Part shown: in pieces, positions 15,827-25,214 of the stretch
Layout: each line of letters starts with the position of its first letter
How positions within the stretch are numbered: position 1 is the first letter of the stretch
From: CAZNPA01 sp964575095
Lineage (GTDB): Bacteria > Pseudomonadota > Alphaproteobacteria > Rickettsiales > SXRF01
DNA: 64,000 nucleotides
Assembly: GCA_964575095.1 (NCBI GenBank)
Contig: CAZNPA010000008.1
Coordinates: 1-64,000, forward strand
Reading direction: 5' to 3'
Notes under the pieces: generated by a model
Told to the model about the DNA's origin: nothing
Databases searched by the model: none
What the model saw: only the letters and a program-made list of their open reading frames with translations
Translations under genes and position numbers: made by a program

Positions 15827-16591
15827 ATGAAAAAAACAATCCCCTTAGTTGTTGCTGTAACGGCTGTAATCGTGGCCGGTTCGGTTTTGGCCAGCGGCAA
15901 CGAGCAAAAAATGCCCAAACACACGGACTGGTCGTTTGACGGCATGTTCGGCAAGGTCGATAAGCCATCGGCGCAGCGCGGATTTCAGGTGTATAAAGAA
16001 GTCTGTGCCGCCTGCCACGGCCTGCAGCGCATTGCTTTCCGCAATCTAGCCGAAATCGGATTTACTGAAGCCGAAATCAAGGCGCTGGCTGCAAGTTATC
16101 AGGTAAAGGACGGTCCCAACGATTCCGGCGACATGTTCGAACGCCCGGGCAAGCCTTCGGATATTTTCCCGTCACCTTATGCCAACGAGCAAGCGGCGCG
16201 GGCGGCGCAAAACGGTGTGTATCCACCGGATTTAAGTCTTATTGTCAAAGCGCGGCATGACGGCGCCAATTATGTCTATTCGCTTATGACCGGTTATGAA
16301 ACCGCACCGGCTGATGTCCACATGGCACCCGGCATGCATTACAATCCGTACTTCCCCGGCGGCCAGATTGCCATGCCGGCGCCGCTTTCCGACGGCCGCG
16401 TCGATTACGCTGACGGCACCAAGGCTACGCTTGATCAGGAAGCGCGCGATGTGGTGGCGTTTTTGCAGTGGGCAGCCGAACCGGAAATGGAGGCGCGCAA
16501 GAAAATGGGCATCAAAGCGCTGGTCTATCTCCTGATTTTCACCGGCTTCATGTATGTCGCCAAGCGGAATCTCTGGCGGAAAATCCATTAA
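15827..16591 (+). CDS. petC: Cytochrome c1 of the bc1 complex
   Basis: A 254-residue periplasmic haem protein with a cleavable signal peptide (IPLVVAVTAVIVAGSVLASG) and a C-terminal membrane anchor (GIKALVYLLIFTGFMYVAKRNLW). The haem motif CAACH and the following GLQRIAFRNL are diagnostic; MAPGMHYNPYFPGGQIAMP supplies the methionine ligand region. It hands electrons from the Rieske protein to soluble or CycM-type cytochrome c. Two bases separate it from petB. Confidence 0.96.
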   Translation: MKKTIPLVVAVTAVIVAGSVLASGNEQKMPKHTDWSFDGMFGKVDKPSAQRGFQVYKEVCAACHGLQRIAFRNLAEIGFTEAEIKALAASYQVKDGPNDSGDMFERPGKPSDIFPSPYANEQAARAAQNGVYPPDLSLIVKARHDGANYVYSLMTGYETAPADVHMAPGMHYNPYFPGGQIAMPAPLSDGRVDYADGTKATLDQEARDVVAFLQWAAEPEMEARKKMGIKALVYLLIFTGFMYVAKRNLWRKIH

Positions 16592-16631
16592 AAGTATATT
16601 ATACCGACGTTTCACCATCACGCGGTAAGGA

Positions 16632-18872
16632 ATGAAGCCTCCAGCGCGACTACGAACGTCTGTACACTTTAAAACGCAGTGCCTGCTGGGAGCGGCGGCG
16701 GTGCTTGGCCTCGGTGTCGGCGCGGTGCAAGCGGCAGGGGTGACCACCAAAGTCGAGCCGGGACCGGCGATGCCCAAAACGCGCTTCGTGAGCAAGCCGA
16801 TGGCGTCGCCTGATGATCCGGTTCTGCTTGAGGCCGAACAAATCGATTACCAGCAGGATAATGGCCTCGTTATCGCCTCCGGCCATGTCGCCGTTACGCA
16901 GGGCGACAGCATCCTTCTTGCCGATAACGTTGCCTACGATCAGGAGGGCGATCTTGTCATCGCCCAGGGCAATGTCAGCCTGCTCGACCCTTCGGGCAAC
17001 GTCATATTTGCTGATGAAATTGAATTGACCAACGACATGAAGGAAGGCATTGCGCGACAATTCAAGGCGCGCTTCAACGACGACTCGGTGATCGCCGCGG
17101 CGTGGGCCAATAAAATCAACGAAAACAAAACCGAATTATTCAAAATGGCTTATACGCCTTGTAAATGTAACGATGACCGGACGCAAAAACCGATAAGTCC
17201 GATGTGGCGTATCACCGCCCGGCACGCGCTGGTGGACGAAGAGATCCAGAAAATCGTCTATAACGATACGTTGTTCAGCGTCTACGGCGTGCCGGTATTC
17301 TATACGCCGTATTTTTCCCACGCAACGCCGGGGGCAGACAATAAAAGCGGGATCTTAATACCGGAATACCAGCATAATAATAACGTCGGCACCATCATCA
17401 AGGTTCCGGTTTATTACGCTATCGCTCCCAATCTCGATGCAACGATTACCCCTATTTACACCAGCGACGCAGGATTGGTTATGGCCGGCGAATACCGCCA
17501 TAAATTCGATAAGGGGCAGATGCGCTTAAGCGGCAGCATCACGCAGGTTGACAATACCACCGCTGCAGGCGATCGCACCTTTGGGCAAAAAATACAGGGT
17601 AACATAGACGGCACGGGAGCATTTAAAATCTCACCCGATTCGGACTGGGGATTTGATATCCACCGCACTACCGATGACACTTACCTGCGACTCTATGATT
17701 TTGACCAGGCGACATTGCTGACATCTAAAATGTACTGGCAAAGATTCAACCTGCCCGGCACCAACAATCGCTCCTATGCCGCCGTGACCGGCCTTGCGTT
17801 CCAGGGATTAACGGCGCAGGATAATGCCAGCAAGTCACCCATGGCGCTGCCGCTGGCGACGTTCAATTACCAGAGTGACCCGCTGGCGTACAATTCGCGC
17901 TTCCTGCTTGATGGCAACGCATTAGTGGTTTACCGCGCCGACGGCGCGCAGAGCCGCCGCCTTTCCACCACTACCGGCTGGAAACTTCCCTATATCACCG
18001 ACGACGGGCAGATCATCGAGTTCAATACGCAGCTGCGCGCCGACGCCTATTCCGTACAGGATGTACTGCTGGAAAGCGGCAATAGTTTCAGCGGTGTCAC
18101 CGGGAGGCTCGTGCCGCAGGTTTCCGCCTTGTGGCACTACCCACTCATCAACCGCTGGGACGATTCGAGCCTCTTGATCGAGCCGGTGGTGATGATGGCC
18201 GTAAGCCCCGGCGGCGGCAATCCGGAAAAAATACCCAACGAGGATAGCGGCGTGCCGGAATTCACCGACACCAACATCTTCGATCCCAACCGCTTTGCCG
18301 GCTATGATCGCATCGAGAACGGCCTGCGCATCAGTTACGGCCTGCGCGGTCAGGCGCAGGTGCTTCGTAACAAATACCTCGACTGGCTGTTGGGGCAGAA
18401 TTATCGCATCAGCAATGACCGCACCTTCCCGTTCTCCAACGATCTGTTGGGGCATTATTCCGACTACGTCGGTAAAGTCGGCATCACCAGCAACCCGATA
18501 GCGCTGGCCTACCGGTTTCGTCTAGACCAGAACACCCTGTCGACGAAACGCGACGAAATCATCGCCAGCTATTCGCGGCTGCCGCTGGATGCCTCCATCT
18601 CGTATCTTTCCTTGAACAACGATCCGGTGCTGGCCGACAAGAAGGCCGTCACCGGCACGGCAACCGTCAATTTGACCAAGGAATGGTCGTGGAACATCAA
18701 CGGCAGCAAGGACCTTGCCCTGCACCAGATTACCGGCGCCGGGACAGGGCTTACATTTCAGAACGAATGCGCTATCATCAGCGGCACTATGGTCAGGGAA
18801 TTCACGCGCGATCGTGACTTGAAACCCTCGACCTCATTCTTGTTCAGGATATCGCTCAAAAATCTGGATTGA
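16632..18872 (+). CDS. lptD: LPS-assembly protein LptD
   Basis: A 746-residue outer-membrane protein that inserts lipopolysaccharide into the outer leaflet. After a signal peptide (LLGAAAVLGLGVGAVQAAG) comes an OstA/LptA-like jellyroll, DPVLLEAEQIDYQQDNGLVIASGHV to about residue 150. The C-terminal beta-barrel region begins near YTPYFSHATPGADNKSGILIPEY, a conserved LptD stretch. Cysteines that may form the family's disulfides appear in YTPCKCNDD and NECAII. It is followed by a SurA-like foldase gene, the usual alphaproteobacterial pairing. Confidence 0.93.
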   Translation: MKPPARLRTSVHFKTQCLLGAAAVLGLGVGAVQAAGVTTKVEPGPAMPKTRFVSKPMASPDDPVLLEAEQIDYQQDNGLVIASGHVAVTQGDSILLADNVAYDQEGDLVIAQGNVSLLDPSGNVIFADEIELTNDMKEGIARQFKARFNDDSVIAAAWANKINENKTELFKMAYTPCKCNDDRTQKPISPMWRITARHALVDEEIQKIVYNDTLFSVYGVPVFYTPYFSHATPGADNKSGILIPEYQHNNNVGTIIKVPVYYAIAPNLDATITPIYTSDAGLVMAGEYRHKFDKGQMRLSGSITQVDNTTAAGDRTFGQKIQGNIDGTGAFKISPDSDWGFDIHRTTDDTYLRLYDFDQATLLTSKMYWQRFNLPGTNNRSYAAVTGLAFQGLTAQDNASKSPMALPLATFNYQSDPLAYNSRFLLDGNALVVYRADGAQSRRLSTTTGWKLPYITDDGQIIEFNTQLRADAYSVQDVLLESGNSFSGVTGRLVPQVSALWHYPLINRWDDSSLLIEPVVMMAVSPGGGNPEKIPNEDSGVPEFTDTNIFDPNRFAGYDRIENGLRISYGLRGQAQVLRNKYLDWLLGQNYRISNDRTFPFSNDLLGHYSDYVGKVGITSNPIALAYRFRLDQNTLSTKRDEIIASYSRLPLDASISYLSLNNDPVLADKKAVTGTATVNLTKEWSWNINGSKDLALHQITGAGTGLTFQNECAIISGTMVREFTRDRDLKPSTSFLFRISLKNLD

Positions 18873-18876
18873 TTAC

Positions 18877-20130
18877 ATGAAGCTACGTGCATATGCATTA
18901 CTGACGTTGACGCTGTTGCCGCTACCGGCGACGGCGGCGCCCAACCCGAAACTTGCCATTGACGCCGTTGTCGGGTCGGAAGTTATTTCTTCGTATGACG
19001 TCAACAGCCGTTCGGCATTCATTGTCGCCACAGCGCACCTTTCCAGCACTCCGGATGCGATCGCCCATATCAGGCCACAAATCATCCGTATGCTAATCGA
19101 CGAGCGGCTGCAAATGCAGGATGCCGAGAAAAACAAAATCGCCATCAGCGATCAGGACGTCGCCGACACCATCGCCGCCATCGAGAAAGACCGCGGCATG
19201 CCGTCAGGAGGCGTGTTCCAGATGATGGCAGAAAAACGCATCCCCAAAGAAACGTTCGTGCAGCAGATCCGCGCGCAGCTGGCATGGCGCGAGATCGTGC
19301 GCCGAAAAATCCGCCCCTTCATCCGCATCAGCGACGAGGAAGTGAAATCAACGCCGGTTTCGGCAAATACCGCAACAACGGATTTGAAAATTGCTGTGCT
19401 GACCTTGCCGGTCGATTCGCCAAAACGTGAGGTCGAAGTGCAGCGTCTGGGCGAGAAGCTGGCTAAGGATATACGCGGCGGCGCCAATTTCGAAGAAGCG
19501 GCGCGACAGCTTTCGGTGAGGGCGGGCGGAGGAAGCACCGATACGTTCTGGGTGCGGCCGGAACAGCTGGACCCAGCCATGGCGCGTGCGCTGGCCGGAG
19601 CGGAGGCGGGCGCCATCACCAACCCGATACGGACCAGTGCGGGCTTTGTCATCGTAAAGATCTATGAGACACGTGCGCGTGACAGCGAGACGGCGCAGGA
19701 TACCGAGGTGCAGCTTAAGGAAATACTGCTGAAACTGAAACCGGAAGCCTCACAGAAAGAAGCGGATGCGTTGCTGGCCATCAGTGAGGAGGTAGTAAAA
19801 CACCCGGGCACATGCGAAGAAAAAACCATCGCCGGCGTTAACAACATCCCCGAATCCGACATCGAGATAATCTTCCGCCGCGATATGGTATCGAACCTGC
19901 CGACGGCAGTGCGCACCATCGCCATGGGTCTTAAGGTAGGAGAAATCTCAACACCGTTTGCCAGCAGCCAGGGCATCCGGCTTTACATGCTCTGCGACAG
20001 GAAAGACACGTCTTCGGCCATCGCCGCCACCGAACGCGTGCGTACCCAGCTCTTCCAGCAGAAATTGGAACTGGAAGCGCAGAAATACATGCGCAATCTA
20101 AGGAAAGAAACGTTCATTGAAATCCGGTAA
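18877..20130 (+). CDS. surA: SurA-like periplasmic peptidyl-prolyl isomerase/chaperone
   Basis: A 417-residue exported protein: signal peptide LLTLTLLPLPATAAPNPKL, then the SurA N-terminal chaperone pattern AIDAVVGSEVISSYDVNSR and MLIDERLQMQDAEKNKI. A parvulin-type domain is seen around LAKDIRGGANFEEAARQLS with GAITNPIRTSAGFVIVKI. It should assist folding of outer-membrane proteins such as LptD, whose gene ends four bases upstream. The parvulin repeats are divergent, so isomerase activity is less certain than chaperone function. Confidence 0.85.
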   Translation: MKLRAYALLTLTLLPLPATAAPNPKLAIDAVVGSEVISSYDVNSRSAFIVATAHLSSTPDAIAHIRPQIIRMLIDERLQMQDAEKNKIAISDQDVADTIAAIEKDRGMPSGGVFQMMAEKRIPKETFVQQIRAQLAWREIVRRKIRPFIRISDEEVKSTPVSANTATTDLKIAVLTLPVDSPKREVEVQRLGEKLAKDIRGGANFEEAARQLSVRAGGGSTDTFWVRPEQLDPAMARALAGAEAGAITNPIRTSAGFVIVKIYETRARDSETAQDTEVQLKEILLKLKPEASQKEADALLAISEEVVKHPGTCEEKTIAGVNNIPESDIEIIFRRDMVSNLPTAVRTIAMGLKVGEISTPFASSQGIRLYMLCDRKDTSSAIAATERVRTQLFQQKLELEAQKYMRNLRKETFIEIR

Positions 20131-20146
20131 TTAGAGCGAAAACGCC

Positions 20147-21946
20147 CTACGCCATCACTTTGACGTAGCTGCCGGGCGCGTCTTCGATCGGCTTTAATTT
20201 TCCGGCGCCGATTTTGCGCGCCGGGACTTTCTTTCCTGAATGGGATTTCTGCCATTCCAGCCAATCCGGCCACCAGGAGCCTGGCTTTTCTTTTGCCGTT
20301 TTGAGCCAGCTTTCCGGCGATTTCGGCAATTTTTCATTGATCCAGTGACTGTATTTTTTCTTGGCCGGCGGGTTGACGACACCGGCAATATGGCCGCTGG
20401 CCGCAAGCACGAAGCGCACGGCGCCCTTATAGATTTGCGTCGCGGCATAGGTGGATTTCCACGGAGCGATGTGGTCTTCGCGCGTGGAAAGAATGTAGGT
20501 CGGCGTCGTGATCTTGCTAAGGTCGATGGCAACACCGCCGATTTTGAGCTTGCCCGGCTGCGCCAGCAGGTTTTTTTGATACATGTTGCGCAAATAGAAG
20601 CTGTGCATCTTGGCCGGCATCCGCGTCGCGTCGGCATTCCAGTAGAGAAGATCGAAGGGGAAGGGCTCCTTGCCCAGAAGATAATTATTGACGACGAACG
20701 ACCAGATCAGGTCGTTGGCACGCAACATGTTGAACGTCATCGCCATGTCGGTGGCCTCAAGATAGCCGGTTTCCGACATGCGCCGCTCCAGATCATTGAT
20801 TTGCTCTTCGTCGATAAAAACACCCAGCTCACCGGCCTCGGTAAAATCGACCATGGTGGTGAGGTACGTCGCCGTTTTGACACGATGCGCCTGTTTTTTA
20901 GCGGTAAGCCAGGCCAGCATCGCCGAAAGCAGCGTGCCGCCCAAACAATAGCCGGCGACGCTGATTTCTTTTTCGCCTGTGATTTTTTCGATGACATCGA
21001 GCGCAGTCAGCGGCCCTTCGAACAGGTAATCATCAAACGTTTTTTTACTCAAGCGCTCGTCGGGATTGACCCACGACACCACGAACACGGTATGGCCGCG
21101 GTCGATCAGATGTTTCACCACCGAATTTTCCCGCTGCATGTCGAGGATATAATATTTATTGATCCAGGCCGGCATGACGAGGAGCGGCGTTTTATACACG
21201 GTTTTGGTGGTGGGCGCATACTGGATGAGCTGCATCAGATCGTTCTGGTAGATGACCTTGCCCTTGGTCACCGCCAGATTTTTTCCAACCTGGAACGCCT
21301 TGGTGTCGCTCATGCTGATGCGCAGGTGGCCTTTGCCGCGCTCCATGTCTTTCAACAGGTTCTGCAAACCCTTGACTAGGTTCTCGCCCTTGCTGTCTAT
21401 CGTCGCTTTGATCACTTCCGGGTTGGTCATCAGGAAGTTGCTGGGCGACATGGCGTCGACGAACTGGCGGGTATAGAAATCGACCTTCTGCGCCGTATGC
21501 GCATCCATGCCTTCGACTTCACGGGCGGTGTTCTGCATCCAGCGGGCGGTGAGGAGGTAGGATTGTTTCAAAAAATCGAAGAGGGCGTTGTCGCGCCAGG
21601 CTTCGTCGCGGAAGCGGCGGTCCTTGGCTTCCGGCTCAACATAGGCCTTTCCATCCTCGCCCAGCATGCGCTGCGTCGCCGATTGCATCAAGTGCGTGTA
21701 CTGCTCCCATAGCTCCCACTGTTTCTCCATCAGCTTGGCCGGATCACTCATCAACCGCGTCAGCAATTCGGTGAAGGCGCTGCTGATTCCCATCGGGTCG
21801 AACGGGGAGTTGCCCATGTCTTTAGCCTGCCGGCTCAGGAATTCCTGCATGACCTGCTGGCATTTCTCCGCCGCCGCACCCATGTTCTTGGCGAACTCGG
21901 TCGCGTCGTCAGGCGTTTTCTTATGCGATGCGGTGGTGGACGGCAT
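20147..21946 (-). CDS. phaC: Class I poly(3-hydroxyalkanoate) synthase
   Basis: A 599-residue enzyme polymerising hydroxyacyl-CoA into PHA granules. The N-terminal PhaC domain (PFDPMGISSAFTELLTRLM and on) is followed by an alpha/beta-hydrolase core. The lipase-like box GYCLGG carries the catalytic Cys; Asp is in STREDHIAPW and His in AASGHIAGVVNPP. The length and absence of a PhaE-dependent layout indicate class I. No phaA, phaB or phasin gene lies nearby. Transcription diverges from the lipoprotein gene. Confidence 0.95.
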   Translation of the reverse strand: MPSTTASHKKTPDDATEFAKNMGAAAEKCQQVMQEFLSRQAKDMGNSPFDPMGISSAFTELLTRLMSDPAKLMEKQWELWEQYTHLMQSATQRMLGEDGKAYVEPEAKDRRFRDEAWRDNALFDFLKQSYLLTARWMQNTAREVEGMDAHTAQKVDFYTRQFVDAMSPSNFLMTNPEVIKATIDSKGENLVKGLQNLLKDMERGKGHLRISMSDTKAFQVGKNLAVTKGKVIYQNDLMQLIQYAPTTKTVYKTPLLVMPAWINKYYILDMQRENSVVKHLIDRGHTVFVVSWVNPDERLSKKTFDDYLFEGPLTALDVIEKITGEKEISVAGYCLGGTLLSAMLAWLTAKKQAHRVKTATYLTTMVDFTEAGELGVFIDEEQINDLERRMSETGYLEATDMAMTFNMLRANDLIWSFVVNNYLLGKEPFPFDLLYWNADATRMPAKMHSFYLRNMYQKNLLAQPGKLKIGGVAIDLSKITTPTYILSTREDHIAPWKSTYAATQIYKGAVRFVLAASGHIAGVVNPPAKKKYSHWINEKLPKSPESWLKTAKEKPGSWWPDWLEWQKSHSGKKVPARKIGAGKLKPIEDAPGSYVKVMA

Positions 21947-21969
21947 GTGATTCCTTATGAATTAGGCAA

Positions 21970-21998
21970 TTGCGCTCTTCTGCAAGCTACGGTATATT
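21970..21998 (+). promoter_or_regulatory. Candidate sigma-70 promoter for the lipoprotein gene
   Basis: TTGCGC and TATATT are spaced by 17 bases, about 50 bases before the start of the proline-rich lipoprotein gene, in the divergent gap with phaC. Motif match only. Confidence 0.4.
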
Positions 21999-22047
21999 TT
22001 GCCTCAGAGTAAGGGTTTTTGTGCCCATCCGCAACCCGCCATAACGT

Positions 22048-22692
22048 ATGAAATACCGAATGATTTCCCTTAAACGCACTTGCATGTTGCTTTGCAGCAT
22101 CATAACGCTTTCCGCCTGCAGCCAGAACGGTCGCCCCGAATGGGTTAAATCCATGCTCGGCGAGAGCGATCGCGATGACCGGAACATCGTCGTCGGTGCC
22201 AAACATGCCCCGGCATTCAACCCCAAGACCGGCGATGCGAATGCCTCGCGCGCGGGGCATGCCATAACGCCACCGCCGTCCATGAAAACCAATCCTTACG
22301 ATTATTTCGATGATTACGGCAACCCGATTACGCCGTCACCGTCAGCAATGCAGCCTCCACCGCCGGCAAAGCCGGTACCCATGCCGCGCCGGAGTTTCCC
22401 CGGCAGCGCTCCCGAACCGCAATCATCGCTGCAGCCGCTGACCGTGCCACCACCGGTGCCGGTGACCGAAACGCCGGTAGCGCCGCCAGGCGCCGCAGAA
22501 AAAGATGCCGAAAAAGATCTGAGCTACCCGTCGCTGTCATCAGTGCCGAAGATACCGCCGCAAATGCAGGCGATAAAAGCCGGCAGACAACAGCAGATGG
22601 AGGACATGCGGCAAACCCACCTGCAGGCCGAAGAGCAGCGGCAGGCCATAGGCGCCGAGCCGATGCAAACACCCGCTGCAACCGCCCCCTAG
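22048..22692 (+). CDS. Proline-rich putative lipoprotein
   Basis: A 214-residue protein with a lipoprotein signal sequence (MLLCSIITLSAC, lipobox LSAC at about residue 30). The rest is low complexity: Pro/Ala/Val-rich stretches (MQPPPPAKPVPMPRR, PLTVPPPVPVTETPVAPPG) and a Gln/Met-rich helical C-terminus (AIKAGRQQQMEDMRQTHLQ). This suggests an extended envelope-spanning tether. I do not recognise a family. It lies 12 bases upstream of alaC on the same strand, which may only reflect tight packing. Confidence 0.7.
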   Translation: MKYRMISLKRTCMLLCSIITLSACSQNGRPEWVKSMLGESDRDDRNIVVGAKHAPAFNPKTGDANASRAGHAITPPPSMKTNPYDYFDDYGNPITPSPSAMQPPPPAKPVPMPRRSFPGSAPEPQSSLQPLTVPPPVPVTETPVAPPGAAEKDAEKDLSYPSLSSVPKIPPQMQAIKAGRQQQMEDMRQTHLQAEEQRQAIGAEPMQTPAATAP

Positions 22693-22704
22693 CGTGGCAC
22701 ACTC

Positions 22705-23925
22705 ATGAACGATGCATTTTACCGTATCAAGCGGCTGCCGCCCTATGTATTCGCCGAGGTTAATACGGTGAAGGCCAAGGCGCGTGCGGCCGGAAACGAC
22801 ATCATCGATTTCGGCATGGGCAATCCTGACTCCAAACCGCCGGCGCACGTCATCGAAAAATTGAAAGAAACGCTGCAGGACCCAAAATCCAGCCGTTATT
22901 CGCTATCGCGCGGTATTCATGGATTGCGCAAGGCGCAAGCCGGATATTACAAGCGCCGGTTTGGCGTCGATCTCGACCCCGAATCGGAAATCGTCGTCAC
23001 CATCGGCTCGAAAGAGGGGCTGGCGAATATGGCGCAGGCGATCACCGGCCCCGGCGATACCTTCATTGTGCCCGATCCCAGCTATCCCATCCATATGTGG
23101 GGATTCGTCATCGCCGGCGCGGCGGAAGTCTGCACCATTCCTAACACCACCGGCCCGGAATTTTTCATGGCGCTAAAAAAACTGCTGGAAACGTCGGCAA
23201 AGAAGCCGGTGGCGCTGGTGGTCAATTTCCCCTGCAACCCGACGACGGCGTGCGTCGATCTGGCGTTTTACGAGCAGGTAGTGGAACTGTGCCGCCATCA
23301 TGGCGTTTATGTATTATCCGACCTCGCCTACTGCGAGATTTATTTCGACGGCAACAAGCCGCCGTCGATTCTACAGGTCAAGGGCGCCAAGGACATTGCG
23401 GTGGAATTCACCTCAATCAGCAAAACCTATTCCATGGCCGGCTGGCGCATCGGTTTTGCGGCAGGAAATAAAAAGCTGATAGCAGCCTTGACCAAGATAA
23501 AATCCTATCTCGATTACGGCACGTTCCTGCCGGTGCAGGTGGCGGCGGCGGCGGCCATCAATGGCCCGCAGGACTATGTCGTGAATATCCGCAAACTGTA
23601 TAAAGAGCGGCGTGATATCCTGGTCGAAGGGTTGATCGACGCCGGGTGGGACAACGTCACCGCGCCCAGCGGCTCGATGTTCCTGTGGACGCCGATACCG
23701 CAGGCCTACCGCCATCTCGGCAGCCTGGAATTCTCGAAACTTCTATTGCAAAAAGCCGATGTCGCCGTGGCGCCCGGTGTCGGGTTTGGCGCCGGCGGCG
23801 AAGGCTATGTGCGCATCGCCATGGTCGAGAACAAGCACCGTACGCGCCAGGCCCTGCGCAATATCAAACAATTCATGGCCGGGAAAACGGAAAAAAACAT
23901 CCGCAAAACAAGGAAAATAAAATGA
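22705..23925 (+). CDS. alaC: Class I/II aminotransferase, AlaC type
   Basis: A 406-residue PLP enzyme very close in pattern to E. coli AlaC: RIKRLPPYVFAEVN, IIDFGMGNPDSKPP, SRGIHGLRKAQAGYY, TIGSKEGLANM, FPCNPTTACVDL and SISKTYSMAGWRIGF, where the Lys forms the Schiff base. AlaC makes alanine from pyruvate and glutamate; related proteins are annotated as LL-diaminopimelate aminotransferase. The stop overlaps the hom start (ATGA), implying coupled translation with homoserine dehydrogenase, as in many alphaproteobacteria. Confidence 0.9.
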   Translation: MNDAFYRIKRLPPYVFAEVNTVKAKARAAGNDIIDFGMGNPDSKPPAHVIEKLKETLQDPKSSRYSLSRGIHGLRKAQAGYYKRRFGVDLDPESEIVVTIGSKEGLANMAQAITGPGDTFIVPDPSYPIHMWGFVIAGAAEVCTIPNTTGPEFFMALKKLLETSAKKPVALVVNFPCNPTTACVDLAFYEQVVELCRHHGVYVLSDLAYCEIYFDGNKPPSILQVKGAKDIAVEFTSISKTYSMAGWRIGFAAGNKKLIAALTKIKSYLDYGTFLPVQVAAAAAINGPQDYVVNIRKLYKERRDILVEGLIDAGWDNVTAPSGSMFLWTPIPQAYRHLGSLEFSKLLLQKADVAVAPGVGFGAGGEGYVRIAMVENKHRTRQALRNIKQFMAGKTEKNIRKTRKIK

Positions 23926-25214
23926 CCACACCGCTTCAGATCGGCATCGCAGGGCTCGGCACCGTCGGCAGCGGGACGCTCAAAATCCTAAGCGAAGACG
24001 CGGCGCTGCTTGAAGAGCGCGCGGGGCGGGCGATTGTCATTTCCGGCATCAGCGCCCGCGATAAAAACAAAAAACGCGATACCGATATTAAAAAACTGCG
24101 CTGGTTCGATGATCCATTACAGATGGCAACAGATAAGGCTATCGATGTCGTTGTCGAATGCGTCGGCGGCGAAGGCGGCGTGGCAAAAGCGCTGGTCGAA
24201 AGCGCGCTTACGGCAGGAAAGCCGGTGGTCACCGCCAACAAAGCGCTGATCGCGCAACACGGCATTGCGCTGGCAGGACTTGCCGAAAAAAACCATACGG
24301 TATTGGCGTTCGAGGCGGCGGTATGCGGCGGCATACCAGTCATCAAAACCTTGCGCGAAGGACTTTCTGCAAATCGCATCACACGCATCGCCGGAATTTT
24401 AAACGGCACCTGCAATTATATCCTGACTTCGATGGCCGAGCGGGGGTGCACTTTCAACGACGCGCTGAAACAGGCGCAGGCCAAAGGCTATGCCGAAACC
24501 GACCCCAGTTTCGACATCGATGGCACGGATACGGCGCATAAGCTCGCCATCCTCGCCGGCCTCGCTTACGGCGCGGCGCCGGCGCTGGATAAGATTCACA
24601 TCGAGGGCATACGGCAGATCACCGCCGCCGATATCGCCTTTGCCGCCGAGCTGGGATATGCGGTGAAGTTGCTCGGCATCGCCGCCATGGAAAGCGGCGC
24701 ATTACTCCAGCGCGTGCATCCATGCCTGGTTCCGCTGGCGGCGTCGCTGGCGAATGTACGCGGCGTGTTTAACGCCGTGGACATCGACGGCAGCGCGAGC
24801 GGCCCGGTGTTTTTCGAGGGTTATGGCGCGGGGGCCATGCCAACAGCGTCATCGGTGGTGGCCGATATCGTCGATATCGCGCGCGGAGCGGCCTATAAAC
24901 CCTTCATCTTGCCGGTTGACCGGCTGAAATCGCTGGCCTACGCTAGCATTGGGACGCTGATTTCTCCCTATTACCTGCGGCTTTCGGTGATCGACCGACC
25001 GGGTGTTCTGGCCGAGGTGACGGCGATTCTGAAGAATGAACAGATTTCGGCGCGCTCGTTCCTGCAGCATTCGCGCCAGCCCGGCGAGACGGTGGAGGTG
25101 GTGATGACGACGCATGAAACGAGCGAAGCCGCGATGCAAAAAGCGGTGGGCGCCATTGCAAAACTGGAAAGCGTGAAAGAGCAACCGTGCATGATAAGGA
25201 TTGAAAACCTATGA
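23922..25214 (+). CDS. hom: Homoserine dehydrogenase
   Basis: A 430-residue enzyme reducing aspartate semialdehyde to homoserine for Thr/Met synthesis. The start MTTPLQIGIAGLGTVGSG opens the Rossmann fold; the frame is open upstream inside alaC only by chance. Catalytic-core motifs are VTANKALIAQHG, AAVCGGIPVIKTLREGL, GILNGTCNYIL and KGYAETDPSFDIDGTDTAHKLAIL. A C-terminal ACT domain (LSVIDRPGVLAEVTAILKNEQIS) suggests allosteric control, probably by threonine. It overlaps alaC and glpX by four bases each. Confidence 0.96.
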   Translation: MTTPLQIGIAGLGTVGSGTLKILSEDAALLEERAGRAIVISGISARDKNKKRDTDIKKLRWFDDPLQMATDKAIDVVVECVGGEGGVAKALVESALTAGKPVVTANKALIAQHGIALAGLAEKNHTVLAFEAAVCGGIPVIKTLREGLSANRITRIAGILNGTCNYILTSMAERGCTFNDALKQAQAKGYAETDPSFDIDGTDTAHKLAILAGLAYGAAPALDKIHIEGIRQITAADIAFAAELGYAVKLLGIAAMESGALLQRVHPCLVPLAASLANVRGVFNAVDIDGSASGPVFFEGYGAGAMPTASSVVADIVDIARGAAYKPFILPVDRLKSLAYASIGTLISPYYLRLSVIDRPGVLAEVTAILKNEQISARSFLQHSRQPGETVEVVMTTHETSEAAMQKAVGAIAKLESVKEQPCMIRIENL